64,000 bases of DNA from Ascoidea asiatica (taxonomy: Eukaryota > Ascomycota > Saccharomycetes > Ascoideales > Ascoideaceae): NCBI GenBank assembly GCA_001600695.1, contig BCKQ01000008.1, positions 570,122 to 634,121 of the forward strand, read 5' to 3'. The position numbers were made by a program, and so were the translations under genes. The notes below the pieces were generated by a model that was not told the DNA's origin, did not search any database, and was given only the letters and a program-made list of their open reading frames with translations. Positions 42,147 to 52,492 of this stretch are shown here, in pieces. Position 1 is the stretch's first letter. Each line of letters begins with the position of its first letter.

Positions 42147-43647
42147 CTTCATAACTTCATAATTTCATAATTATAATACTCTAGTTTATATATAATAAAT
42201 ATAATATGTATTATATATAATATAATAAATATAATATGTATTATATATAATATAATTTAATATAATATCTAGTTTTAAATTCAATTACCCCATAATTATT
42301 CAATTACTCAAATACTCAGTTATTTCAAATACTGAATTACTCAATTATTTAAACTGATTTTGATTTTTTGATTGGATAAAAATTAAAAAAACAGAACGAA
42401 ACGAAAGAAATTGAATCAGTCCACTTTAATTCAGAAATTTCTTAGTGTATTCAAAGTATTAAAAGTTAAATAAATGATATGATTTATATATATTAATACA
42501 AACAAACTTTCGATTAGATCATTCAAGAAATAGGTTTAGCATATAAGGATATTAGGGTATAGATCCGGATCTGGATCTGGGGTAAAAATTAATCATCACA
42601 AAAAATGAGTATAAACTGCGGGTGTGAGCGGCCCGTGTGCAATAAGAGCTCAACGCAAAACCAACAGCGCAAAAAGAGCCCGGGCCAAAGTCCGTTTGCA
42701 CCCGTGCCTGGGCCGGGATGACTGTTGCGGGAACGAAACACTGCGGGAAGGAAGTTCTGCTCCGAGCTCTGCTGCTGAGTGCCCCACTTTTGCTGTATAG
42801 TGGCTGGTGTGCGTCTGACAGCGTTTTTTGCAGCCCTCGGAGTATCCCAGAGAGGCAATCCTGTGCCGCAGCTGGAGACTTCCTTTGTGCCTGCCTTAGT
42901 CCAGAGGGAAAAACCTGCCCCACTTACCTCAACAGACCAGTGTNTTATATCCTCCACCAAGCTATAACTAGAATCCTGTAGCCACACCGTTTTTGTTACT
43001 TTATTCCTATAACATTCTTCTAGATATTCTCAGCGTATTCTGTGTAAAATNATCAGTAACAAATCTCAAAAGGCTGATAATTCAATTCAACTTCTTTCTT
43101 TTCAACAATCTTGACCCCAGATTTTCTTACCAACCGAAAAACTTCATAATTCATATTTCATATTACAAATCCATAATTCAAAGAACACTTTGCTCAAAAG
43201 CGACCAAACTGAATTATTCCAGCTGGCTTTTTCTTTCAGGTTATTACTAATTACAGTCAAATATTTTAATATTCTTACTCTAATTCTTATTCCCTTTCTT
43301 TTTTGTTTGCTTTTTTTCTCTTTTTTTTCTCTATTCTTTTCTAATTCGCTTAGTTTTTAGATTCTTTTCCGTTTTTTAATTCCCAAAGCTTTATTAAAGT
43401 ATTACTAATGTAATGGTAATTTGATTGAAATTTTCTTTGGTTTACAATGATTTAATATCATTTCTTTTATCTTTACTTGTTATTCTATAAAAGGATTATA
43501 TTTTCCCTTTCGTTTTTTTGAAATAAATCTATTAATTTTTTTTTTTTAATCTTTTTACTATTATTTATTTATTTATTTATTTTTCATTATAATTATTATT
43601 TATTATAAGTATCGATATAGATATTAGTATAAATACATATAATATAT
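42147..43647. other. 1.5-kb upstream region of the aldehyde dehydrogenase gene with GC island
   Basis: AT-rich imperfect repeats (TATAATATAATAAATATAATATG, two copies within about 42180-42255) follow the DUF1774 gene. A GC-rich island lies at about 42550-42970 and opens with CCGGATCTGG (42565-42574), a 10-mer also present at 17230-17239. The last 600 bp are T-rich. ORFs in the island overlap on both strands and are not accepted. Confidence 0.55.
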
Positions 43648-45162
43648 ATGATTAAAACTTACGTTAAAATGGCTTCCGAACAATTTAAAACAATTCTTTT
43701 ACCAAATGGTATCAAATATCAACAACCAATTGGTTTATTTATAAATAACAATTTTGTTTCTTCAAAAAGTGGTAAAACTTTTAATTCAATTAATCCTTCA
43801 AATGAAGAAATTATAACTTCATTAGCTGAAGCTCAAGAAGATGATGTTAATGATGCTGTTTCTTATGCCTCAACAGCTTTTAAATCTTGGTCAACTTGTG
43901 ATCCAATTATTAGAACAAATGCTCTTTATAAATTAGGTGATTTACTTGAAAAAAATAAAGATTTACTTGCAATGATTGAATCTTTTGATAATGGTAAATC
44001 TTTACTTTGTTCTAAAAATGATGTAAGAGTTTCAATTAATTATATTAAATCTTGTGCAGGTTGGTGTGATAAAATTGATGGTAGAACAATAGAAACTGGT
44101 GATACTCATTTTTCTTTTACAAGAAGAGAACCTTTAGGTGTTTGTGGTCAAATTATTCCATGGAATTTTCCTTTATTAATGTTTTGTTGGAAAATTGGTC
44201 CTGCTTTAGCTTGTGGTAATACTGTTGTTTTAAAACCTGCTTCTGCAACTCCATTATCTGCTTTATTTGCTGCTAATCTTTGTAAAGAAGCTGGAATTCC
44301 AAAAGGTGTCGTTAATGTTATTCCAGGTTCTGGTAGAAAATGTGGAGAAGCAATTTTAAAACATAAAAAAATTAAAAAAATTGCATTCACAGGTTCAACT
44401 GAAATTGGTAGACATGTAATGATTTCTGCTGCAACTCATGGTTTAAAAAAAGTAACTTTAGAATTAGGTGGAAAATCTGCTAATATTGTTTTTAATGATG
44501 CTGATATTCAACCAACTGTTCAAAATTTAATTACTGGTATATTTTTTAATGGTGGTGAAGTTTGTTGTGCAGGTTCAAGAATTTATATTCAAAGTGGTAT
44601 TTATGATAAAATTATGCCAATTTTAAAAGAAAAAGTTGAAGCTTTAAAAATTGGTGATCCTTTTGAAAAAGATATATTTCAAGGTGCTCAAACAACTCCT
44701 GATCAATTTCAAACTGTTTTAGATTATATTAATATTGGTAAAAATGAAGGTGCAAAACTTTTTACTGGTGGTTCAAGAATTGGTAATAAAGGATTTTTCC
44801 TTCAACCAACTATTTTTACTGATGTTAAAGAAGATATGAAAATTGTTAAAGAAGAAATTTTTGGTCCAGTTGTATCTGTTTCTAAATTCGATACTATAGA
44901 TGAAGTTGTAAGTTATGCAAATGATTCTGATTTTGGGTTAGGTGGTGGTATTCATACTAAAGATNTTAATAAAGCTTTAGCTGTTTCAAAAAGAATTGAA
45001 ACTGGTACTGTTTGGGTTAATACTTATAACGATTTTCATCATTCTGTTCCATTTGGTGGTTACAAAGAAAGTGGAATTGGTAGAGAAATGGGCGAAGAAG
45101 CTTTATTAAATTATACTCAAACTAAAGCTGTAAGAATAAAACTTAATCCAACTGATTTTTAG
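43648..45162 (+). CDS. NAD(P)-dependent aldehyde dehydrogenase, cytosolic type (ALD2/ALD6-like)
   Basis: The enzyme oxidises acetaldehyde or related aldehydes to acids. The 504-residue ORF has the whole ALDH fold. It shows [37 protein letters not shown] and the NAD loop [11 protein letters not shown]. The general base Glu lies in [12 protein letters not shown] (about residue 272). The catalytic Cys is in [12 protein letters not shown] (about 306-307). EEIFGPVV and the end [19 protein letters not shown] then [11 protein letters not shown] also match. There is no presequence, so it is probably cytosolic. An internal ATG at residue 8 (MASEQF, 43669) gives a more usual N-terminus. The C-terminus KAVRIKL resembles Ald6. 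One N gives an unknown residue near 443. Confidence 0.93.
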   Translation: MIKTYVKMASEQFKTILLPNGIKYQQPIGLFINNNFVSSKSGKTFNSINPSNEEIITSLAEAQEDDVNDAVSYASTAFKSWSTCDPIIRTNALYKLGDLLEKNKDLLAMIESFDNGKSLLCSKNDVRVSINYIKSCAGWCDKIDGRTIETGDTHFSFTRREPLGVCGQIIPWNFPLLMFCWKIGPALACGNTVVLKPASATPLSALFAANLCKEAGIPKGVVNVIPGSGRKCGEAILKHKKIKKIAFTGSTEIGRHVMISAATHGLKKVTLELGGKSANIVFNDADIQPTVQNLITGIFFNGGEVCCAGSRIYIQSGIYDKIMPILKEKVEALKIGDPFEKDIFQGAQTTPDQFQTVLDYINIGKNEGAKLFTGGSRIGNKGFFLQPTIFTDVKEDMKIVKEEIFGPVVSVSKFDTIDEVVSYANDSDFGLGGGIHTKDXNKALAVSKRIETGTVWVNTYNDFHHSVPFGGYKESGIGREMGEEALLNYTQTKAVRIKLNPTDF

Positions 45163-45433
45163 TTTAAAATCAAAATAATAAACAATTAACGAAATGATTT
45201 AAATAATATTTATATATGAAACAAAAATAATAAAAGCATATCTCTTTTTTATGAAAATTTTGAAATAAGCAACAATATATTTGTTGGATAAATTTTTAAA
45301 TAAAACTACAATTTTTAATTTTTTTTTTTTTAAATTTAACTAAAATTTATACATTTGATAAAATAAAACATTTGATAATAAAAAAACATTGAAATAATCT
45401 AAAACTATTTATAATTAGAGAACAAAAATTGAA
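45163..45433. other. convergent 3' region of ALD and CHC1
   Basis: Short A/T-rich 3' sequence with T-runs; nothing else was seen. Confidence 0.6.
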
Positions 45434-48400
45434 CTAAAACCCGTTTCCAAAACCAGCACCGGTAGCTTGAAATCCCATTGGGTTAATTCCAGTCAACATT
45501 GGAGCAACTGGTTGAGGAACAATTGGTGCACCACCATTTGTTAACAATAATTGAGAACCTAACACTGGTTTATCTTCATCTTTTTTCTCTTTTTCTTTTC
45601 TTATTGCCAAATCTTTATATAATTCATTAATTTTATCATTTTGTTCTTTCTTTATTGAAATTTCATATGGTTTTATAAAATCTCCTAAATTATGTAACCA
45701 AGAAAGCTCAAGAACATAATCATAATTAACTAAATCATAACAAATATATAACATTGCAACAAAACATTCCCTATTTCCAATTTCAACAAAATATTTTAAG
45801 AGTTCATGCACTATTTTAACATTCTTAGAAATAGATGCAGTTTCAATTAAATCTGTCCATAATCTATCTTCTTTCAAAATAGAAATTGCTTTATTATACT
45901 TCTTATTTTTACGATATAAATAAGCAGAAATTTGTCTGAAAAAGATTAAATCACTTTTTTCTAATCTGGATGCTAAATCAATTGAATCAAATCTATCATG
46001 AGCATCAATTACACTTTTTAAAGTTTTATAATCTTCTTCTTCAATTAACAAATCATGATAAGCTTCATTAACAACTGAATTATTTTTTTCTAATACAGAA
46101 ATTAAAAATGGTTTAATCATTGGTAAATTATCAGCTTTTTGAAAAATTCTAACAACTCTTCCAATATCAATTCTTGGAGACATAACACTTAATAAATCGA
46201 CTATTAAATCTGGATTTTCATTCATATAGAAATTAATTGCCTTATAATAAATTTCTAAATTAGAAACTTTGACAACTACTTCTTTAAATTGTTGATGATC
46301 AAAAGCATCTGCAGATTTATCAATCATAGTTAAAATTGCATTATCCCATTCATCATAATGACAATAAAGGAAAACTAATTCAGGCCATAAATGAGCATCT
46401 TTACAAGCACTTAATACTTTTGGAATATTAATTCTTGACCAGAATAATTTCAAATGTTCCATAGTCTTTGCTGGAATATATTTAGTATATAAAACAGCTA
46501 ATTCAGTGAACATACCCATATGAGCTCTTTCTAGACCTAAACCACTTTCAAATAATGAAATTAATTCATCAAAGAAACCGTTAGCTTCATAAGTATGAAC
46601 TAATTCTTCAAGTTCATCAGCATCAATAATTAAATTCAAACCACAAATTTGAGCTAAACGGAATTCTTTATTTTCAATACAAGCAGAGTTAACTTGTTTC
46701 CAAACTTTAATATTGGAAGCTTTTCTTGCACAATCAACAGCAGCTTGATAATCTTGAAGATAAACTAAAGTACTTGCAAGTTTAGAATAGTTTGAAATAT
46801 TCTCAAACAATAATTTAGCAGCTTTATAATTTTTGGTTTCATATAATTTATCACCAATTTCTTCTAAGTTTGCAACATTTGAATCATTTAAAAACATTGA
46901 TATTTCAGTTAAATTATCTAATTCAGCTAAACATAAAATCAATTCACCATCAATTTTTGCTTCTCTTAATGATTTTCTAGCCATTTTAAGGTAAGGAACT
47001 AATTCTTCAAATTTACCTGCTTTTTCAGAAATATCAATAACATCTGAATAATTAGATGGATCATTTGATTTGATATAGGATGAGATTGCGTCATCAATTC
47101 TAAGACCATTTAACTGAGCTATACCCAATTGATACCAAAGAGTTGGTTCATCTAATTTTTCAACATATTCTTCTCCTCTATCTAAAGACATAATATCTTC
47201 AACAAGAACTTTCAAAGCATCAGAATATAATTCAAATTTATCATAAATTTTAAAAGCTTCTTCAGAAAGTCCACTTTCAATACATAATGGAGCAATTTCC
47301 TGTGGATCATATTTATCTAATTTTTCAACATAATCAATAACTTTAGCAGGATAAGCTTTAACAGCAGTTAAAATTAATAAACCTTGTAATGAAGCATTAT
47401 CATTAAAAGTTGAATCAGGTTCAAGAATAATTTTTTCTAATAATTCAATTAATTCCATTGGTAAATTATTATCCATAAATGCTTTAACAGCAATTGAAAC
47501 AGGTTCAGGATCAGTTAATTCTGGTATAGCTGTACCAACAATTTGATCAATTAATTGTCTTCTATACATATTTTCATCATTAAGAACTTTACTATATAAA
47601 TCAAGATCAGATCTTTCTAATAAATATCTTGCTTGATATTTAAACATTGAATTTTGATTTGTAATTCTGATTAATTCTTCATCATTTTTACCTTTTGAAT
47701 AACAAATATAAGCTAAATATGGATCTCTTTTTTCACAATATTTACCAACTTCAATAGTATTATAAATATCATTTTCTTTTAAGAATTTTTCTGGATTATT
47801 ATTTGAATCAATATAAATTTTTGCAAGAGTATTATATAAAACAGGATCTTGAGAACCTTGTGTTAAAGTTTGTTCTAAAAATGGTAATAAAATTTTTAAT
47901 CTATTTCTTTTTTCAACTTGTTCAACTAATGGAGCTAATGGAACTTGACCCATAACACTACTTAATAAATTTTTAATAATATTTTCATCACAATCAACAT
48001 CTAATAAACCTGCAATAACTTCAGGAGTTCTTGAAGGATTAACTTGTTGAACATAAACTTCAATAAATTTAAAAAATTGATTTTTATAAAGATAAAGTAC
48101 TAAATCATGAACAAAATTAAATCTATCACAAACAATAACTAAAGGTAATTGATCTTGTAATTTTTGTTCTTTTAAGAAATTTTTAACTTTTTCACCATTA
48201 TAATGATTATTATCTCTAACAATTCTTTCAATTTCTTTAAATTGATTTAATTTACAAGCAGCTTGAATATATTTAAATACAACATTTTCATCTTCACTTA
48301 AATTAACAATTGAAGCTAAATAATAATATAAACCTTCAGAACATTTAAATTCTTCAAATAATTTAATTAAACGATCAGAACCAATTAATTCATTATATTT

Positions 48401-50554
48401 AGTTGCAACTTGAATAACTATTTGTAAATTTTTTGATAAATTTTTATCTAATAATTCATTTAAACAAGCCATTGATTGTTCAATATTTAATTGACCAAAA
48501 TAAGTAATTAACCAATCAACTTGAATAGATTCAGTATGAATTATAACTCTTTTAATATCTTTTAAATCAGTATAATTTTCTAAAGCTTTTTGAAATAAAC
48601 CTGCATTTTCACATAATTTTGCAATTGTTGGTTTATCATAATGATTAAACATTTTATTTGACATTATAGCTTCAGCAACTTGAGGAGCATGTAATAAATT
48701 AATTTCTAATAATCTTGTTTGTAAATGACCTTCATTTGGTAAATCATTTTTTAAAGCTTCTAATAAAAAAGCAGTACCTTGTTGAATATGATTTTGAGAG
48801 AAAAAACTATCAGAAATTTTTTCAATTGATAAATCTGAATTTGAATCATTTGAAATTATATTTTTTGATAATAATTCATTTGCAAATTCAACAGCTTTAT
48901 CAGGATTTGATCTTAAAATCATTTGAATTAAAATTAAAAAATTTGGTTTAAAATTAATTTTTAAAGAATATGGTATAATTTTATCAAATTGATTTAATTC
49001 TGCTAAACAAATAATAATTTTATTATTTAAAGTTGTTGAATTTTTAATATTTGAATTATTTGCAGCATCATAAGAACCACTTGTATTTTGAATACCTAAG
49101 ATATCATTACCAACACCTAAATAAATTTTTAAAGCTAATTTTATATCATATTGTTTAACAATATCACCTAATTCTTCAGAAAAAGTAATTTTTGATTGTG
49201 ATAACCAATTTTCAAATAAATTTTTTTTATTTTGAATTAAAACTGGTTTTGCTAATTCAATTGATTCAAATTTATTTAATTTATCATTATCTAATAATAT
49301 TGAAAAATATTGTAAAATTGGAGAAATTTGACCAGGAATTGCATTAATATTTTTTAATTTATCTATAGTTTCTTTTGTTCTTAATTGAGAAGAAGAAGCA
49401 GCTAAAGTTGCAGCATTTAAATAATCACCAGAATTTAAAAAAGTTTGAAATTGTTGATTAATAATATTTTCAGCACCAGGTAAATTACTTCTTTTTGCAA
49501 AAGATAAAGCTAAATTAATATTTGATAATTTATTTAAAATATATGGTATTAAATTTTTTTTTGAAATATCAATAAATAAAACTTGACCTTTTTTATTTAT
49601 AGTTATTATACCATTATTATGAGATTGAGCAGTAAATAAAGGATCAGCAGAAATTCTATTAACAAATAAATTTTGACCAGATTCTAAATCATATAAATGA
49701 ATAAAACCAAATTTACTTAAAATATAAATAATACCATAATTTTTTGAAATTTGACAAGAAATTGGAAAATCATTTGTTGCATCTTGTGGAAAAAATAAAT
49801 CTACATTTTTTTTTTGATAATTAGAATTAGATGTATTATTATTTTTATCATCATCATTATCAATTTGAATAATATGTAATTGACCATTAGTTGAATTATT
49901 TGGTTTATTTGCAATAACAAATAAATTAAAATTTTTAAAATTTGCAAAATTACAAACATGACCATCAATAATTTGAGAAATATTTCTTTTTTTTGAATAT
50001 AATTGAATTTTACCTTGAATTTTATTATTATCATCTTGATAAATACCATTAATTGAAAACCAAGATAAATTTTGATTTGAATTTATATTAATAATTTGAC
50101 AATTATTTAAAATATTATTTTTATTTGTAATTAAAATTGGTTTTGAATTTTCTTCAAATAAATTCCAAATATATAAAGAATTAAAAGTTATAAAAGTTAA
50201 AATTTTATCATTTAACCATTTCCAAAATAAAATTGATTCATTATTATTTAAATTATAATTACCTAATCTTTTTTTTAAATTTAAATCAAAAATTTGCATA
50301 GTTGAATTTAATTTTAAAGCAATTATTAAATTATTTGGATGCATAATTATAGAATCTGCATTCATTGATTTTTTAATTAAATTACCTGGACTTTCATTAT
50401 GTAAAGGTAAAATTGAAACAGAAGATTCATCTCTAATTGAAATATAATTATTTGATAAAGTACAATTTTTAAAATCAATTTTATTTGAAGGTATTGAATA
50501 ATCAGTTATTAAATTTGTTAATTCAGTAAATTCTATTGGTATATCTGTTGACAT
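45434..50554 (-). CDS. CHC1: clathrin heavy chain
   Basis: The 1706-residue protein (yeast Chc1 has 1653) forms the triskelion legs of clathrin coats at the trans-Golgi and plasma membrane. The N-terminal beta-propeller opens with IPIEFTELTNLITDYSIPSN and FKNCTLSNNYISIRDE and runs to about 340. The linker and CHCR arm repeats follow. They are well conserved: DYLNAATLAASSSQLRTKET, QVNPSRTPEVIAGLLDVDCDE, YCEKRDPYLAYICYSKG, LWYQLGIAQLNGLRIDDAIS and LKLFWSRINIPKVLSACKDA. The C-terminus ends in a Gly/Met/Phe-rich tail. Small Asn-rich inserts in the propeller account for the extra length. It is divergent from MHP1. Confidence 0.97.
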   Translation of the reverse strand: MSTDIPIEFTELTNLITDYSIPSNKIDFKNCTLSNNYISIRDESSVSILPLHNESPGNLIKKSMNADSIIMHPNNLIIALKLNSTMQIFDLNLKKRLGNYNLNNNESILFWKWLNDKILTFITFNSLYIWNLFEENSKPILITNKNNILNNCQIININSNQNLSWFSINGIYQDDNNKIQGKIQLYSKKRNISQIIDGHVCNFANFKNFNLFVIANKPNNSTNGQLHIIQIDNDDDKNNNTSNSNYQKKNVDLFFPQDATNDFPISCQISKNYGIIYILSKFGFIHLYDLESGQNLFVNRISADPLFTAQSHNNGIITINKKGQVLFIDISKKNLIPYILNKLSNINLALSFAKRSNLPGAENIINQQFQTFLNSGDYLNAATLAASSSQLRTKETIDKLKNINAIPGQISPILQYFSILLDNDKLNKFESIELAKPVLIQNKKNLFENWLSQSKITFSEELGDIVKQYDIKLALKIYLGVGNDILGIQNTSGSYDAANNSNIKNSTTLNNKIIICLAELNQFDKIIPYSLKINFKPNFLILIQMILRSNPDKAVEFANELLSKNIISNDSNSDLSIEKISDSFFSQNHIQQGTAFLLEALKNDLPNEGHLQTRLLEINLLHAPQVAEAIMSNKMFNHYDKPTIAKLCENAGLFQKALENYTDLKDIKRVIIHTESIQVDWLITYFGQLNIEQSMACLNELLDKNLSKNLQIVIQVATKYNELIGSDRLIKLFEEFKCSEGLYYYLASIVNLSEDENVVFKYIQAACKLNQFKEIERIVRDNNHYNGEKVKNFLKEQKLQDQLPLVIVCDRFNFVHDLVLYLYKNQFFKFIEVYVQQVNPSRTPEVIAGLLDVDCDENIIKNLLSSVMGQVPLAPLVEQVEKRNRLKILLPFLEQTLTQGSQDPVLYNTLAKIYIDSNNNPEKFLKENDIYNTIEVGKYCEKRDPYLAYICYSKGKNDEELIRITNQNSMFKYQARYLLERSDLDLYSKVLNDENMYRRQLIDQIVGTAIPELTDPEPVSIAVKAFMDNNLPMELIELLEKIILEPDSTFNDNASLQGLLILTAVKAYPAKVIDYVEKLDKYDPQEIAPLCIESGLSEEAFKIYDKFELYSDALKVLVEDIMSLDRGEEYVEKLDEPTLWYQLGIAQLNGLRIDDAISSYIKSNDPSNYSDVIDISEKAGKFEELVPYLKMARKSLREAKIDGELILCLAELDNLTEISMFLNDSNVANLEEIGDKLYETKNYKAAKLLFENISNYSKLASTLVYLQDYQAAVDCARKASNIKVWKQVNSACIENKEFRLAQICGLNLIIDADELEELVHTYEANGFFDELISLFESGLGLERAHMGMFTELAVLYTKYIPAKTMEHLKLFWSRINIPKVLSACKDAHLWPELVFLYCHYDEWDNAILTMIDKSADAFDHQQFKEVVVKVSNLEIYYKAINFYMNENPDLIVDLLSVMSPRIDIGRVVRIFQKADNLPMIKPFLISVLEKNNSVVNEAYHDLLIEEEDYKTLKSVIDAHDRFDSIDLASRLEKSDLIFFRQISAYLYRKNKKYNKAISILKEDRLWTDLIETASISKNVKIVHELLKYFVEIGNRECFVAMLYICYDLVNYDYVLELSWLHNLGDFIKPYEISIKKEQNDKINELYKDLAIRKEKEKKDEDKPVLGSQLLLTNGGAPIVPQPVAPMLTGINPMGFQATGAGFGNGF

Positions 50555-52112
50555 TTTGATAAAATGATATATTATTCTATTCTATCTTATCTTATCTTAT
50601 ATCTTATATCTTATATCTTATATTATATATCATATATTATGATATATTATGATATAATACAATATAAATGAAATGAATTGAATATAATTGAATTGAAGNA
50701 AATGAATATAGTTTTATTTAGAATATAAAATAGGATATAAACTAGGATAAATAACAGTGCAGTAAATGAGTATAAGCAATAGATAGCCCCTATTAGAGTA
50801 TCACTGAGTATTACTCTTGTTAAGAGTGAAATTTCAAAGACTGCAGAGACAGATTCACAGGACCCACGCTAAAAGACTCGAGGAAAAAGAGTGCCACCTT
50901 TCATCTTCTATCATAGAGGTCACGGGACGAGCAGGTGCCACTGCAGTGGTCTTGGACGTTCATGTGATATTAGTAATATACATATATATAATATATAAAT
51001 AAAGGGACACGTGTCGGTGTCAGATGCAACATTGCAGCTGTTGTGTGGCAGTGCATAGTGGCAGTGCGTGGTGGCTTGCTCTGGGGTCTGGAAGCCCCGG
51101 CACATCGGATATCCAGGGCCATATCCACTCCCATGGGTCCACTCCCACGGGTCCACTCCCACGGGTCCAATGCACGACAGGCCACTTAAACCCAGCCAAC
51201 GATCTCAGTGTCATAATATCGAAGAAAGGAAGAATAGCAGTAATTAGCAGTAATTAATATTTATTTAATAGCGCAACTGCAATCAATTCCTTCTTCTTTC
51301 TTCTTCTTCTTCTTCTTCTTCTTCTTCAGCCAGTAAAGTCTCAGATCCTTAACCGCTGAGGTTCGCCAGCGTTATTTCCACTAGATCAGTGGTGTGCTTT
51401 TGGCGTGAGGTAGATTTGAGTGCTTTGGGGTGCTGCAAGATTACGTTGCTGTGTTTTATGACGGGTAACGGAATGCACTTACTCGACTTCAAATGTTTTT
51501 ATTCNTGTGACTTGTTCCTATTCTATTGCAATACTCAGTATTACTGATGCTTCTTGCTTCAATATCTCTTTTATACCGGTGTCCTGACCCAGTGAGATGT
51601 GCTAGTCCCACTATAATTTGAAATATCTGAAATCATCAATAAACCTTCAATAAATATTACACTGCTGCTACTAAGTTACTATTAGTAGTATATTACATAT
51701 TATATCTATCATATATCATCTATTATATTATATTATATTATATTATTATATCAAATATTTATAATCATTCGCCTTTATCAATATAATACTCTTTCAATCT
51801 ATCAATATTTTCTAATTCAATTCACAATTCATTATTCATAATTCATAGTTCATTATTCATAGTTCATTATTCATAAATCATAAATCATAAATCATAAATC
51901 ATTATTCATTATATATCATTTCCTATTGCTTAATCTAGTTCAAATTTATTCTATTCATTTATTATTACCTATATCCCTTATATTTCAAATTTATTAAATT
52001 CATCATTATTTTAANTATATAAATAATCTATAATCAATAATCAATAATNAATAATCAATAATTAATAATTAATAATTAATTATCATTATTCATATATCAA
52101 AAATATAATTAA
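50555..52112. other. divergent spacer CHC1 / MHP1 with GC island
   Basis: TATCTTA repeats lie next to the CHC1 start (about 50580-50650). A GC-rich zone covers about 50800-51590. It contains the palindrome GACACGTGTC (51006-51015), CGGATAT/GGATATCC (51106-51114), a 14-bp tandem repeat (51125-51166) and a CTT microsatellite (about 51300-51328). AT-rich TTCATAG/AAATCAT repeats (about 51840-51910) and AATAATCA repeats (52030-52080) lead to MHP1. No ORF is convincing. Confidence 0.55.
51125..51166. repeat. 14-bp tandem repeat CCACTCCCAYGGGT
   Basis: Three contiguous copies (51125, 51139, 51153) differ at one position, T or C in the centre. Each contains the near-palindrome CCCAYGGG. They lie in the GC-rich zone between CHC1 and MHP1. 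Confidence 0.8.
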
Positions 52113-52460
52113 ATGTCTTTAAATTCAAATAATTCATCTATTAAAAATGATAGAACTGGTGTAACAAATGGTGATGTAGATTGGTTATTTAGAGGTAAAG
52201 TTAAAAAAATCAAAAAAAAACAATCAAATTCAATTACTAATAATAATAATAATAATAATAATAACAACAATAATACTACTATTACTAATACTACAAGTAA
52301 TAATACAACTAATTCTAATTCAATTTCTAATTCTAATAATAATTCAAATACTAATAGTAATGATTCAATTTCAATTTCAATTTCAAATTTAAATTCAAAT
52401 TCAAATTCAAATTCAAATTCAAATTCTAATACAACTTCTATTTCAAATAATCCAATCAAC

Positions 52461-52492
<32 letters not shown>

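Noticed and set aside
42552-42987. ORFs of up to 132 codons in the island before the aldehyde dehydrogenase gene
   Set aside because: Two strands are open at once, composition reflects GC content, and no family is recognised.
50817-51257. Minus- and plus-strand ORFs with WEWTHGSG-like repeats
   Set aside because: They are translations of the 14-bp tandem repeat and flanking island, present in several frames.
51330-51400. Possible tRNA (GGTTCG in a GC-rich stretch)
   Set aside because: No acceptor stem or anticodon arm can be formed around it on either strand.
50555-51660. Point centromere candidate near GACACGTGTC
   Set aside because: No CDEIII-like element follows at the expected distance and no AT-rich CDEII is positioned correctly.
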